Notes: generated from the letters alone by a model not told the origin. Numbered from the stretch's first letter, positions 26,353-34,665 are shown. The stretch: DNA of 64,000 nucleotides from Flagellimonas amoyensis (GCF_003058265.1 NZ_QBUK01000006.1:1-64000); one strand, 5' to 3'. Made by a program: numbers and translations.

Positions 26353-27213
26353 TTATAGGGTCAAATATAGCTTAATTCTATCAATCCTTTCCTTTGGAAA
26401 GGTCTTAACGTTCGCTAATTCGTCCCATGTTGAAAAGACCCCATTGCCCTCCCTATAGGATACAATTTCCCTAGCCAAGTCACGGTTGATGTACACCAAG
26501 GCTGAAAGTTGCTGCACCGAAGCGGTGTTGATGTTGAGCTTGTCCACCGTTGGCGGCTTTAACACCTGAAAGTTGACCAACGCCCTTTTTACAACTTCCG
26601 GGTCCAGGCCATACACATCGTAGAGCTGCTCGTTCACCAAAAATCCACCGAGCCGCTCCCTAAAATTGATGATTCGGTCCGATAGCTTATCCCCAATGCC
26701 GTTCACGCGCATCAATTCCTCTTTGGTGGCAAGGTTCAGGTCCTTTGGGGCAACTACCTTCTTTTCTTTTTGGGCAAATGGTTTCGATGGCCGTACAGTT
26801 TCCCTCTGTCGCCATACAGGAAATTTGAAATAGGGAGAGATAGTTTCCAAAAGAGAATCTGATATCTGGGTCACTTCCTGAAAATCTTCTGCGGAATTCA
26901 CATACCTTCCCTGTTTCCTGAAAGCGACCAATCTGTCCAGCTCGTCCGTGGAGAGCCCGAGCACATACCCCCTATAATCGCTCATGTAGTTGGGGTTGAA
27001 CTGGGCCAGTTGCAACGTGTCTTTTGGAACGCTATGCTTCAAACTGTCCAATTGGGGCAAGGCCAGGGCATCCTCGGTAAAATTCGTGCCATCGCCAAAA
27101 GGTTTTGACTGCACCACATAATAAACCCCTTGCACCAAAACCACAAGGAGCAATAAAAAGAAAATCCCACTCCGTTCTTGTTTGTTGAACCTAAAGTGGG
27201 ATGATCTCATCAT
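26353..27213 (-). CDS. ComEA-like helix-hairpin-helix protein
   Basis: The 286-residue protein has an N-terminal hydrophobic segment (SGIFFLLLLVVLVQGVYYVV, about 16-35), which is a membrane anchor or uncleaved signal. It then has several helix-hairpin-helix units: LNLATKEELMRVNGIGDKLSDRIINFRERLGGF, YGLDPEVVKRALVNF and LNINTASVQQLSALVYINRDLAREIVSYREGNG. This matches the T2SS-K/ComEA-like HhH family of Bacteroidota. Homologues of ComEA bind DNA during natural transformation, but this multi-HhH anchored version is uncharacterised, so DNA binding at the envelope is inference. It starts 16 bp after the symporter stop, so the two may share a transcript. Confidence 0.85.
   Translation of the reverse strand: MMRSSHFRFNKQERSGIFFLLLLVVLVQGVYYVVQSKPFGDGTNFTEDALALPQLDSLKHSVPKDTLQLAQFNPNYMSDYRGYVLGLSTDELDRLVAFRKQGRYVNSAEDFQEVTQISDSLLETISPYFKFPVWRQRETVRPSKPFAQKEKKVVAPKDLNLATKEELMRVNGIGDKLSDRIINFRERLGGFLVNEQLYDVYGLDPEVVKRALVNFQVLKPPTVDKLNINTASVQQLSALVYINRDLAREIVSYREGNGVFSTWDELANVKTFPKERIDRIKLYLTL
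26362..26369 (-). promoter_or_regulatory. Candidate -7 box of the acyl-CoA dehydrogenase gene
   Basis: TATATTTG on the minus strand, overlapping the last codons of the upstream HhH-protein gene and about 20 nt before the ATG at 26342. No -33 TTG at normal spacing. Confidence 0.45.
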
Positions 27214-27229
27214 TATTTTAAACCAATGC

Positions 27230-29293
27230 TTAGCTCTTCGCTTTTTTGAAAAGCTGGTTGGATTTCAATTTTTGCAAATAGCCGTCCAAATCTTTTCTCA
27301 CCTCACCGGACATAATGTACAATCCTATGATGTTAGGGAAGGACATTGCCAAGATCATCATATCGGAAAAATCCAACACGGCTCCCAAACTTACAGAAGC
27401 ACCAACGACCACAAACACCAAGAACAGCATTTTGTAGAACATTTCGGAACGCTTGCTCTTCCCAAAAAGGTAGGTCCAGGCCCTCATTCCGTAATAAGAC
27501 CATGAAATCATGGTGGAGAAGGCAAAAAGGAACACTGCCAAGGCCAATATGTAAGGGAACCAAGAAATCTGGCTTCCGAAGGCGTCAGATGTCAACTGGG
27601 CACCTGCCATACCCTCTACTTCGTGCATTCCTGTAAAGATCAATACCAATGCGGTCAGCGTACACACGACCACTGTATCTATAAAAGGCTCCAACAAGGC
27701 CACGAATCCTTCAGAAGGCGGATTGTTGGTCTTGGCCGTACTGTGGGCAATGGCAGCGGAACCGACCCCTGCTTCATTGGAAAAGGCCGCCCTTTGGAAA
27801 CCGATGACCAATACACCCAAAATACCCCCTTTTAGCGCAGAAGGACTGAACGCCCCATCAAAAATGGCTGAAAAGGCAGGGCCTATGTTCTGAATGTTCA
27901 TGATGATAACGGCAAGGGCCGCTACAATATAAATAGATGCCATGATGGGCACTATCTTACCTGTTACTTTGGCAATGCTGCTGATCCCACCGATGATGAC
28001 CACCCCGACCAAAATTGCGGTGACCACACCGAACCAGAATCCGTTGCCCGCCAAAACGGGGAACTGTCCTGCCAATTGCTCAAAGGATTGGTTGGCCTGG
28101 AACATGTTTCCTCCTCCAAAGGAGGCACCGATGGCCAACACGGCAAAAACACCTGCCAACACCTTTCCAAAACCTTTCATGTTTCTTTTCTCGAGACCGT
28201 AACGCAAATAGTTCATCGGGCCACCGAACACACGCCCGTCAGGCAATATGTCTCGATACTTGACCCCAAGCGTACACTCCACAAACTTGGAGGACATCCC
28301 AAGCAATCCACAAACGATCATCCAGAAAGTGGCCCCTGCACCTCCCAACGAGACTGCCACAGCAACTCCTGCGATGTTTCCAAGACCCACGGTACCTGAA
28401 ACGGCAGTGGCCAAAGCTTGGAAGTGGGTCACTTGCCCAGGTGCATCCGGGTCATCATATTTTCCTTTGGCCAGATCAATGGAGTGCCTAAACCCACGAA
28501 TGTTGATAAAGCCCATACGGATGGTGAAGAACAAGGCTCCCAAAACCAACCAGATCACGATAAAGGGGATACCTTTTATAATGGGATCTCCATTGGGGTG
28601 GACCATGGCGATTGGCTCATCATACTCCACTTCCGCAAAATAGTGCGCGCCCTGCTCGATGACGTGCTCTTGGTTCTCGGAATTGTATATCACCTTTCCT
28701 TCCTTCACTTTGTGATGGAGCTTTCCTTTTGCGGTGGCCTTGATGGTGATGTCACCGTTCTTGTCACTGGTGATGATGGCAATATCGTCCCCGACCGCAA
28801 CATTTTGTCCATCGGTCTTCAGCCATTGCTTCATCACAAACTTGTCCTGGGTCTCATTGCTCCAATCGGGCACCCCGATCAGCTTGACATCTGCATAGGC
28901 CACGGGATCGTAGACTCCGATGGCTGCAAAAGGGTCCCAAAAAAGAACAGACCCCAAAGCGCTTACTGCCGGGGTCATGGTTCCATTGAAAATTTCGGTG
29001 ATGGATTCTGTCTTGATCTCAAATTCCTTTGTCACGGAATTTCCGGCCGCGTCGGTCACCACAACACTGTAGGGTATCCCTTCCACAAGGCCCTGTGCCC
29101 TTTTTGAGGTCAGGGGCGTACTTTGGTTGCTCCATTTATAGGTATAAGGCTCAACCCCTCCGCTCACTTCAAGTTCTATGGCCCCGTCATTGATGTTCTT
29201 GGAGACATTGTAGGTCTTGCCCTCAACGGTCAATTCCTGTGAAAAGCCCACGGACAGGGCAAAAAAAGACATTAGAGTAAGAAAATACTTCAT
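27230..29293 (-). CDS. Alanine/glycine:cation symporter with SprB-like and lipoyl-like N-terminal domains
   Basis: The 687-residue protein belongs to the AGCS (sodium:alanine/glycine) symporter family: [46 protein letters not shown] and [21 protein letters not shown] are diagnostic. The usual 450-550 residue carrier starts about residue 240. In front lies unusual sequence. It comprises a signal peptide (1-19) and an Ig/SprB-repeat-like domain (about 20-95, [15 protein letters not shown]). After these come a hydrophobic segment similar to the first helix of relatives (about 98-130, [15 protein letters not shown]) and a lipoyl/biotinyl-like hammerhead (about 137-205). This hammerhead contains [22 protein letters not shown], with D177-K178 at the place of the lipoylated Asp-Lys. 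It lies between the HhH gene and PspC. The transport function is well supported; the N-terminal role is unknown. Confidence 0.9.
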   Translation of the reverse strand: MKYFLTLMSFFALSVGFSQELTVEGKTYNVSKNINDGAIELEVSGGVEPYTYKWSNQSTPLTSKRAQGLVEGIPYSVVVTDAAGNSVTKEFEIKTESITEIFNGTMTPAVSALGSVLFWDPFAAIGVYDPVAYADVKLIGVPDWSNETQDKFVMKQWLKTDGQNVAVGDDIAIITSDKNGDITIKATAKGKLHHKVKEGKVIYNSENQEHVIEQGAHYFAEVEYDEPIAMVHPNGDPIIKGIPFIVIWLVLGALFFTIRMGFINIRGFRHSIDLAKGKYDDPDAPGQVTHFQALATAVSGTVGLGNIAGVAVAVSLGGAGATFWMIVCGLLGMSSKFVECTLGVKYRDILPDGRVFGGPMNYLRYGLEKRNMKGFGKVLAGVFAVLAIGASFGGGNMFQANQSFEQLAGQFPVLAGNGFWFGVVTAILVGVVIIGGISSIAKVTGKIVPIMASIYIVAALAVIIMNIQNIGPAFSAIFDGAFSPSALKGGILGVLVIGFQRAAFSNEAGVGSAAIAHSTAKTNNPPSEGFVALLEPFIDTVVVCTLTALVLIFTGMHEVEGMAGAQLTSDAFGSQISWFPYILALAVFLFAFSTMISWSYYGMRAWTYLFGKSKRSEMFYKMLFLVFVVVGASVSLGAVLDFSDMMILAMSFPNIIGLYIMSGEVRKDLDGYLQKLKSNQLFKKAKS

Positions 29294-29499
29294 ATGTTGG
29301 TATTAGTTAGTTTTTGGTATGGTAAAGGCAGCAATATCCAAAAAAAAATCAACGCTATCAAATTTTATGTTTTTTTAACTATGCGATCTGGAAAATTTTG
29401 TATTGGCATCAAAAATGACATCCCATTTTCTTTTAACAGATGTCCAAATGATTCAAAAAACTTGATTTCAGCAAGAGGTTGTACTGGTTTCCGATAACG

Positions 29500-29727
29500 T
29501 TACAGGTCAAAAACAGAAGTGCGCTTTGTATAGACCAAATCCTTGATGCGGAGCCAAAAGGCAATGAAAAGATAGAGTGCAAAACCAAATCCCAAGGTCA
29601 CAAAGGTCAGATAGATGAAACTGGTGCGTACCACCCTTGCACGGATTCCCAATCGCTCGGCAATACGCCTACAGACCTCGAAGCCTCGTTTTTGGAAATA
29701 ATAAAGGGTGTTATAGAACAAAGACAT
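29500..29727 (-). CDS. PspC-domain membrane protein
   Basis: A short 75-residue protein from ATG 29727 (MSLFYNTLYYFQKRGFEVCRRIAERLGIRARVVRTSFIYLTFVTLGFGFALYLFIAFWLRIKD). It fits the PspC family in its small Bacteroidota form: a winged-helix-like motif with the VCRRIAERLGI pattern followed by one transmembrane segment. A longer frame from 29784 would overlap the end of the DUF2851 gene and is less likely. The stop of the DUF2851 gene lies 8 bp upstream, so they are probably co-transcribed. PspC is linked to envelope stress in proteobacteria; here the role is unknown. Confidence 0.87.
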   Translation of the reverse strand: MSLFYNTLYYFQKRGFEVCRRIAERLGIRARVVRTSFIYLTFVTLGFGFALYLFIAFWLRIKDLVYTKRTSVFDL

Positions 29728-29735
29728 GCTCAAAA

Positions 29736-31016
29736 TTAGGTATTTCTGTTCAATAATTGGGTGCCCAAACTGCACTGCAGGCATTTATTCTTGGCGCAAT
29801 AATTTGTGTACAGTTCCAATTGGGCCTGGCTTTCCAAAGCATTCTTGGCTTTTGCCCCGAGTCTTTCAAAATTTCCAATGATGGAATTGTTCTCTTTTTC
29901 CACTTCCGCCACCAGAGCGAGCAGTTCTTCGTTCCAATCTTTCCCCAATTGTTTGCCATAGCAGAACTTGAGCGGCACAAGGGTATTGATGACCAACAGG
30001 TCGATGAATTTTTTCGAAAGCTTCTTTGCACTTTTCCGGGATGTCTTCCCAAAGGTGAAATGGTCATGCCAGTACGGGCTGGCCCCCACATCAAAAATGC
30101 GATGGACATCCTTCAAGGAAAGGCTGGCCATCAGTTCTGAGAATAGGCCCTGCCTGCCATGGTACAGGTTGGCCAATTGCGAAACCCGAAGGGTGGGAAA
30201 ATTGGGCGGGCGGAGACCAAAAAATTCCGGTTTCCCCGTGCGCATGGGCAGGTCGTATTTTCTGGAGAGGTAATCGTATTCCTTTTGGAGTTGCAGGTAA
30301 TATCCATCCGTACAATCCTTCTCATCCAGAAGCCCAAAATGTCCGAACAGCAGACTTTCCAATTGATAAGGTTCGTTACTGGTTTTTCTCACGATGGAAA
30401 AATCCAATTGCTGTGCCCGTTCCAAAAAGAAGGGTCCGTTCACTTTGGACCCAAAATTCTTGGCCAACATCATAAAGAGAACCGCTTCCCAATCGTTGTT
30501 CGACTTTTTCAACAGGTCGAGTATGAGTTCGGATTTATGCTCTAACCGTTCAATATACAATCGGTGCAACCAACTCTCGACCAAAAAAGAATCGATTGTC
30601 CCAAAATCCTTTTCACAATTGATGAAGCCAGGCTTGGAATTTTCCATAAGCCCCCTGTATGCCACCAAAAGCTGCCCTGTCACATAACGGCTCAGCTCCA
30701 AGGCGGGAATCTGGGAACCGTCCTTCCTAAAAACGGCAACGTCATCTTCCCAAACTACATGGAGGATGACGCTGTCGTAATTTTCATCTGTCTCGTGGTG
30801 GTGTGCATACCAATCGGATGATTTGATGTGCATTTCTACATTGCCTGCCCAAAGCTGGCCATTGATCTCCACTTGGGCATTGAAAAAGTCGGGGCCTGCA
30901 TAGGGATTCTGGGTTCCTGCGGCCTTGATGGCCACACTCCCGTTTTCCCCAGCGCATAGTCCATTCTTTGGAAGCTTGTTGTGCCTCCAAATAAAATGTA
31001 GTAGGTCTTCTCGCAT
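29736..31016 (-). CDS. DUF2851 family protein
   Basis: The 426-residue soluble protein opens MREDLLHFIWRHNKLP and contains YAGPDFFNAQVEINGQLWAGNVEMHIKSSDWYAHHH and SVILHVVWEDD, the signature of DUF2851, a Bacteroidota-restricted family. The fold around GPDF-A-V-I-G--W-G-VE-H suggests a nuclease-like (PD-(D/E)XK-type) core with conserved D, E and H residues, but I am not sure of this. The C-terminus has four spaced Cys (CAKNKCLQCSLG). Followed closely by PspC; preceded by the rhodanese gene with a 21-bp gap. Confidence 0.9.
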   Translation of the reverse strand: MREDLLHFIWRHNKLPKNGLCAGENGSVAIKAAGTQNPYAGPDFFNAQVEINGQLWAGNVEMHIKSSDWYAHHHETDENYDSVILHVVWEDDVAVFRKDGSQIPALELSRYVTGQLLVAYRGLMENSKPGFINCEKDFGTIDSFLVESWLHRLYIERLEHKSELILDLLKKSNNDWEAVLFMMLAKNFGSKVNGPFFLERAQQLDFSIVRKTSNEPYQLESLLFGHFGLLDEKDCTDGYYLQLQKEYDYLSRKYDLPMRTGKPEFFGLRPPNFPTLRVSQLANLYHGRQGLFSELMASLSLKDVHRIFDVGASPYWHDHFTFGKTSRKSAKKLSKKFIDLLVINTLVPLKFCYGKQLGKDWNEELLALVAEVEKENNSIIGNFERLGAKAKNALESQAQLELYTNYCAKNKCLQCSLGTQLLNRNT

Positions 31017-31037
31017 CGATTTGGGATGAATGGAGGT

Positions 31038-31349
31038 CTACTCTGCCACTTCGCCTTCCCAGTTCATAAAGCCGCCTTCCAGGTTATATGCATTTTCTAT
31101 TCCTATACTGTTCATGATGGCACAGGCCTGCCCACTTCGGTTGCCCGATCTGCAATACACATAATAGTTTTTGGACTTGTCCAGTTTTTCCAGTTCGTCC
31201 AGAAACTCTTGCCCCAAATAGATATCGATGTTGGTGGCTCCGGGGATATACCCATCTTCCACTTCCTCGGGGGTACGCACATCCAATATGAAGGCGTTAT
31301 CATCATTTTCGAGCTGCTCAGCCCATTCCTCTTGTGATAGATCTGACAT
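31038..31349 (-). CDS. Single-domain rhodanese
   Basis: The 103-residue cytoplasmic rhodanese has the CH2A-type motif FILDVRTPEEVEDGYIPGATNIDI and the active-site loop CRSGNRSGQA with the persulfide-forming Cys. Such proteins move sulfane sulfur or reduce phosphate analogues; the substrate is unknown. It starts 21 bp before DUF2851 and is separated from the redoxin gene by a terminator, so it starts a new transcription unit with DUF2851 and PspC. Confidence 0.95.
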   Translation of the reverse strand: MSDLSQEEWAEQLENDDNAFILDVRTPEEVEDGYIPGATNIDIYLGQEFLDELEKLDKSKNYYVYCRSGNRSGQACAIMNSIGIENAYNLEGGFMNWEGEVAE

Positions 31350-31369
31350 AGTATGCTGTTTTTATCCCT

Positions 31370-31403
31370 ACAAAAATAAAAATCCGGAGCGTTACTCCGG
31401 ATT
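31370..31403 (-). terminator. Rho-independent terminator after the redoxin gene
   Basis: Arms AATCCGGAG (31381-31389) and CTCCGGATT (31395-31403) followed on the minus strand by TTTATTTTTG. It ends the TlpA/redoxin pair. Confidence 0.93.
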
Positions 31404-31433
31404 TCCTTGTGTTTTATTTTAGAACAGCCCCCT

Positions 31434-32057
31434 TTACTTGATGCCACATCCAATGGCCTTGGTAGTGCTGGGATCTATTTCTTTTCCGGCCAACATGGCG
31501 TCCACTGCGTTTTCCACAAACTTTTCATCCACCTGTGATGCGTCTTGGTAATTGTCATCGATGGCACCAATGTAGCGCACCACATTTCCTGTTTGAGTCT
31601 TTTCCAGCAAGAACACGTGAGGAGTTTTGGTAGCCCCATACTGCGGGTATACTTTTTGTCCCTCATCATGAAGATAGGGATAAGTGAATCCTTTTTCCTT
31701 GGCCCTTTGTTTCATTTCCGCAAATCCATCCCCAGATTTCGTATTTGGGTTGATGGCAATCACGGGCACCCCCTGGGACTTGTATTTCTTGTCCAGTGCC
31801 ATGATACGATCTTCATAAGCCTTCGCATATGGGCAGGTGTTGCAGGTGAAAATGACCAAAAATCCCTTGGCATTGGCATAGTCGGACAAAGAAACCATCT
31901 TGCCATCCACATTTTTCAATGAAAAATCCGCGGCAACATCACCGATTTCATAACCATCGTCTGCAATGTGGTCTTTGGCCGCACTTATTCCCATGGCAAA
32001 CGATGCCCCAAAAATGAGTATCAATGCCAAAAATCCGAGCATCCTACTTAATTTCAT
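31434..32057 (-). CDS. Exported thioredoxin-like/redoxin protein
   Basis: The 207-residue protein has an N-terminal signal or anchor (MLGFLALILIFGASFAMGISAA), then an AhpC/TSA-like redoxin domain: AADFSLKNVDGKMVSLSDYANAKGFLVIFTCNTCPYAKAYEDR. The C-N-T-C pair is at the position of the thioredoxin CxxC. PQYGATKTPHVFLLEK contains the cis-Pro before the TPHVF strand. A thiol-disulfide role outside the cytoplasm is likely. The gene starts 8 bp after the TlpA gene stop, so the two form an operon. Confidence 0.9.
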   Translation of the reverse strand: MKLSRMLGFLALILIFGASFAMGISAAKDHIADDGYEIGDVAADFSLKNVDGKMVSLSDYANAKGFLVIFTCNTCPYAKAYEDRIMALDKKYKSQGVPVIAINPNTKSGDGFAEMKQRAKEKGFTYPYLHDEGQKVYPQYGATKTPHVFLLEKTQTGNVVRYIGAIDDNYQDASQVDEKFVENAVDAMLAGKEIDPSTTKAIGCGIK

Positions 32058-32065
32058 AGTCGTCT

Positions 32066-32608
32066 TTATTTGGTGAATTTGTTCAATGCTTCGTTGAGTT
32101 CCTCGTAGGTAAATCCTTTTTCAAAAAATTGCCGCTTGTCCTTATTATATATTAAGGTAGCGGGAATGCCACCGCCCCATGCTTCGTCCACTTTGGGAAT
32201 CCACTCATTTTGTTTGGGGTCGTCCAAGATCACCACTTCCGATTGGATCTTTTTATTTTTCACGTAAGGCTCCAATCGGGGTTTCCACATATGGGGCATG
32301 TCCAGACTTACCAAGATCACCTTTACATTATTGTTCTTTTGCTCCTCCCTGATTCGTTCAAAATGGGGAAGTTCCTCCAAACAGGGTTTGCACCACGTGG
32401 CCCAAAAGTTAATGATATAGGTCTGGTCATCCTCTTTATGGAGCAATGGTTCCAACCCTTTAAAATCATAAATGGGAAAAGCCACCTTTTCGTCATTTTG
32501 GGATCCCACAGCAACTTCTTGGTTGTCAGCCACATCTTTTGGCTTTTTACCATCGCCACAACCCACCACCAAGGAAAATGTCAAAAACAAAATCAATAAC
32601 CTATTCAT
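32066..32608 (-). CDS. TlpA-family thiol-disulfide oxidoreductase, lipoprotein
   Basis: The 180-residue protein carries a lipoprotein signal (MNRLLILFLTFSLVVGCGDGKK, lipobox LVVGC). Its thioredoxin fold has the active site FWATWCKPCLEELPHF, and the cis-Pro segment is GGGIPATLIY. Such proteins keep periplasmic or surface cysteines reduced, often for cytochrome c maturation. It is the first gene of the pair with the redoxin protein; upstream lies the divergent MarR module. Confidence 0.93.
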   Translation of the reverse strand: MNRLLILFLTFSLVVGCGDGKKPKDVADNQEVAVGSQNDEKVAFPIYDFKGLEPLLHKEDDQTYIINFWATWCKPCLEELPHFERIREEQKNNNVKVILVSLDMPHMWKPRLEPYVKNKKIQSEVVILDDPKQNEWIPKVDEAWGGGIPATLIYNKDKRQFFEKGFTYEELNEALNKFTK

Positions 32609-32712
32609 TCACTGCTATTTACAACCTTAAAATTAATTAATGAACCATCCCCATGATTCCTTTTAACAAAATTTTATCTGTTAAATGTAAGGTGGGAATC
32701 AAATAATCGACA

Positions 32713-32720
32713 TACATTTG
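32713..32720 (+). promoter_or_regulatory. -7 box of the marR-type operon
   Basis: TACATTTG fits TAnnTTTG. Its last four bases lie inside the 16-bp palindrome, so a dimeric repressor bound there would block the start of transcription (predicted about 32725). Confidence 0.6.
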
Positions 32721-32741
32721 TATATACAAATATTGTTTGTA
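32716..32741. promoter_or_regulatory. Predicted MarR operator (two overlapping dyads)
   Basis: ATTTGTATATACAAAT (32716-32731) is a perfect 16-bp palindrome. It overlaps a second dyad, TACAAA-5 nt-TTTGTA (32725-32741). Both sit between the -7 box and the ATG at 32743 of a MarR-family gene. The size and symmetry fit a MarR dimer site, and autorepression is the usual arrangement in the family. Confidence 0.72.
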
Positions 32742-32742
32742 C

Positions 32743-33189
32743 ATGAATGTGGAGGAAATCATAAAAACGTCAAAGAAAATGCCCTTGGAAAGTAGGACAT
32801 TGATTCATATGACCTTGGTGAACAACAAGCTCAATGAATTGACAAACAATGCGCTAAAACCATTTGATGTTTCCCTTCAACAGTTCAATGTGTTGCGCAT
32901 TCTGAGGGGACAACACGGCAAACCTGCCAATCTTTCCACCTTGAACGATCGGATGGTCACCAAAATGAGCAACACCACACGACTGGTGGACAAACTATTG
33001 GCCAAAGATTATGTGGTCAGGAATGTGTGCCCATCCAACCGGCGCAAAGTTGAAATCTTGATCACGGAAAAAGGCTCCAATGCCCTATCTGAAATGGACA
33101 AAGCCTTGGCTGAGGCCGAAAATGATATTGTAAAAAATTTCAACAAAGAGGAACTGGAACAATTGAATACCCTATTGGATAAATTTTAG
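32743..33189 (+). CDS. MarR-family transcriptional regulator
   Basis: A 148-residue winged-helix regulator from ATG 32743 (MNVEEIIKTSKKM). The TTG two codons earlier is unlikely because it is within the operator. The DNA-binding domain reads LQQFNVLRILRGQHGKPANLSTLNDRMVTKMSNTTRLVDKLLAKDYVVRNVCPSNRRKVEILITEKG, with the typical D-R-R-like wing (SNRRKVEI). Helices at both ends make the dimer interface. It is 5 bp upstream of a nitroreductase gene. I infer that it senses a small compound, perhaps an electrophile or quinone, and represses the operon through the palindrome in its leader. Confidence 0.94.
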   Translation: MNVEEIIKTSKKMPLESRTLIHMTLVNNKLNELTNNALKPFDVSLQQFNVLRILRGQHGKPANLSTLNDRMVTKMSNTTRLVDKLLAKDYVVRNVCPSNRRKVEILITEKGSNALSEMDKALAEAENDIVKNFNKEELEQLNTLLDKF

Positions 33190-33194
33190 AGATA

Positions 33195-33827
33195 ATGAAC
33201 AGCGTAATTGAACATAGAACTTGGCGCTACGCCACCAAAAAATTCGATCCCACTAAAAAAGTGTCGGATCAGGACTTGGAAACCCTTTTGGAAGCAACCC
33301 GTTTGAGTGCTTCTTCCTACGGATTGCAACCTTATCACATTTTTGTGATTTCGGACCAAGAGACCAAAGAAAAGTTGAAGCCTGCCTCATGGAACCAATC
33401 CCAGATCACGGATGCATCGCACCTGATCGTTTTTGCCAATGCATCGGATTTTGGAGAGGAACTGGTGGATGATTATTTGACCAATGTTGTGGAAACCAGA
33501 AACATCCCTGCCGAAAACCTTAAGGGATACTCTGATTTCATGAAGTCAAAATTGATTTCGCTTCCCATTGAGGCCAAGGACACCTGGACCGCCAAGCAGG
33601 CCTATATTGCCTTTGGCAACTTGATGCAGGCGGCTGCCGAGCTTAAAATAGACACCTGCCCCATGGAAGGTTTTGAAGCGGATAAGTACAATGAGATTTT
33701 GGGACTGGTCGAAAAGAACCTTAATGCCGCCGTGGTCCTTCCCATTGGTTACAGATCGGAAGAGGACCAGACCCAACACCTTCCCAAAGTAAGAAAATCG
33801 ACAGAAGAATTATTTACCCTTATATAA
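33195..33827 (+). CDS. NAD(P)H-dependent nitroreductase-family oxidoreductase
   Basis: The 210-residue flavoprotein belongs to the nitroreductase family (NfsB-like): IEHRTWRYATKKFDPTKKVSDQDLETLLEATRLSASSYGLQPYHIFVI has the FMN-binding R-x-x-x---F motif and the S-S-x-G-L-Q-P substrate loop. Further on are CPMEGFEADKYNEILGL and AAVVLPIGYRSEEDQTQHLPKVRK. It probably reduces quinones or nitro compounds with NAD(P)H. It is directly downstream of the MarR gene and upstream of YceI, an arrangement common in Flavobacteriaceae. Confidence 0.93.
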   Translation: MNSVIEHRTWRYATKKFDPTKKVSDQDLETLLEATRLSASSYGLQPYHIFVISDQETKEKLKPASWNQSQITDASHLIVFANASDFGEELVDDYLTNVVETRNIPAENLKGYSDFMKSKLISLPIEAKDTWTAKQAYIAFGNLMQAAAELKIDTCPMEGFEADKYNEILGLVEKNLNAAVVLPIGYRSEEDQTQHLPKVRKSTEELFTLI

Positions 33828-33863
33828 ATCAATAACAATTAAAAACAGACATTTAAAACAATC

Positions 33864-34436
33864 ATGAAAAAGACAATCTTAAGTTTAGCCTTGATCACCC
33901 TTTTTGGAGCTTCTGCTATTGCAAATCCAATTGAAAAAGAAACCAAAGAAGTGAAAGCCTCTGAAAGCACCGTAACCTGGAAAGGGTACAAAGTGGGCGG
34001 TTCACACACCGGCACCATCTCCCTTCAATCAGGAGCCCTCGAGTTTGACGGTGAAAAATTGGTAGGAGGACAGTTTGTGGTAGACATGACCAGCATCAAC
34101 ACCACCGACCTGGAAGGTGATTACAAAGGAAAATTGGATGGCCACTTGGGTTCTGACGACTTTTTTGGCATCGAAAAACACCCAACTGCCAAATTGGTGT
34201 TCACCAAAGTGAAAGCTACTGGCAAAAACTCGTATGCTGTTACCGGCGACCTTACCATCAAAGGCACTACAAAACCCGTGACTTTCGATGTATCTGTTTA
34301 CGGTGACAAGGCCACTGCCTCTTTGAAAGTGGACCGAACCAACTACGATGTAAAATACGGTTCTGGCATCATTGGTACCGCCAAGGACAAGTTGATCTAT
34401 GACGAATTTGATTTGGTAGTTGATCTACAGATGTAA
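33864..34436 (+). CDS. YceI-family periplasmic lipid/isoprenoid-binding protein
   Basis: The 190-residue protein has a signal peptide (MKKTILSLALITLFGASAIA) and a YceI lipocalin-like barrel: STVTWKGYKVGGSHTGTISLQSGALEF, then GHLGSDDFFGIEKHPTAKLVF, TGDLTIKGTTKPVTFDV and KVDRTNYDVKYGSG. YceI proteins bind long isoprenoids such as quinones in a hydrophobic cavity. With a MarR regulator and a nitro/quinone reductase upstream, a quinone-stress module is plausible. A strong terminator follows. Confidence 0.94.
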   Translation: MKKTILSLALITLFGASAIANPIEKETKEVKASESTVTWKGYKVGGSHTGTISLQSGALEFDGEKLVGGQFVVDMTSINTTDLEGDYKGKLDGHLGSDDFFGIEKHPTAKLVFTKVKATGKNSYAVTGDLTIKGTTKPVTFDVSVYGDKATASLKVDRTNYDVKYGSGIIGTAKDKLIYDEFDLVVDLQM

Positions 34437-34457
34437 TCAGCTCCAGTTTAGTGTGTG

Positions 34458-34499
34458 AAAATCCCGTCCAGGAAAATCTTGGACGGGATTTTGATTTTA
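34458..34499 (+). terminator. Rho-independent terminator after the YceI gene
   Basis: Perfect 13-bp arms AAAATCCCGTCCA (34458-34470) and TGGACGGGATTTT (34480-34492), followed by GATTTT. It separates the MarR module from the trp promoter that starts at 34512. Confidence 0.94.
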
Positions 34500-34511
34500 C
34501 ACAAAACAATG

Positions 34512-34542
34512 TTTGCCCGTTAAAAATTCCTCCCTATATTTG
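34512..34542 (+). promoter_or_regulatory. trp operon promoter
   Basis: TTTG (34512-34515), a 19-nt spacer and TATATTTG (34535-34542): an exact match to the Bacteroidota -33/-7 consensus and the best promoter in the window. Transcription should begin at about 34546-34548, which is at the ATG of the leader peptide. Confidence 0.85.
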
Positions 34543-34547
34543 AGGCA

Positions 34548-34604
34548 ATGAAATTATTTATAGCAAATAACTGGTGGTGGAACAACTTACGTCAAACGTC
34601 GTGA
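34548..34604 (+). CDS. trpL: trp operon leader peptide with three consecutive Trp codons
   Basis: A short reading frame, ATG to TGA, encodes MKLFIANNWWWNNLRQTS (18 residues). Codons 9-11 are TGG TGG TGG (34572-34580). The frame starts 5 nt after the -7 box, so it is nearly leaderless. Its stop codon overlaps the 5' strand of the antiterminator (34598-34604). When charged tRNA-Trp is scarce, a ribosome stalled on the Trp codons leaves that strand free. When Trp is plentiful, the ribosome reaches the stop codon and covers the strand. This is the classical trpL design; the sequence match is strong, the mechanism is inferred. Confidence 0.9.
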   Translation: MKLFIANNWWWNNLRQTS

Positions 34605-34665
34605 GCTAAGTCCCCGTTATAACCATACAAGAGGCTTGTCATCACGACAGGCCTTTTTCTTTTTT
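34598..34665 (+). promoter_or_regulatory. trp attenuator: antiterminator and terminator
   Basis: The terminator hairpin is AGGCTTGTC (34632-34640), loop, GACAGGCCT (34646-34654), 9 bp with one G-T pair, followed by TTTTTCTTTTTT. The rival structure pairs GTCGTGA (34598-34604, end of the leader frame) perfectly with TCACGAC (34642-34648). This would take up the loop and the 3' arm of the terminator, so the two are mutually exclusive. The trpE ATG follows 9 nt after the T-run. Confidence 0.9.
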
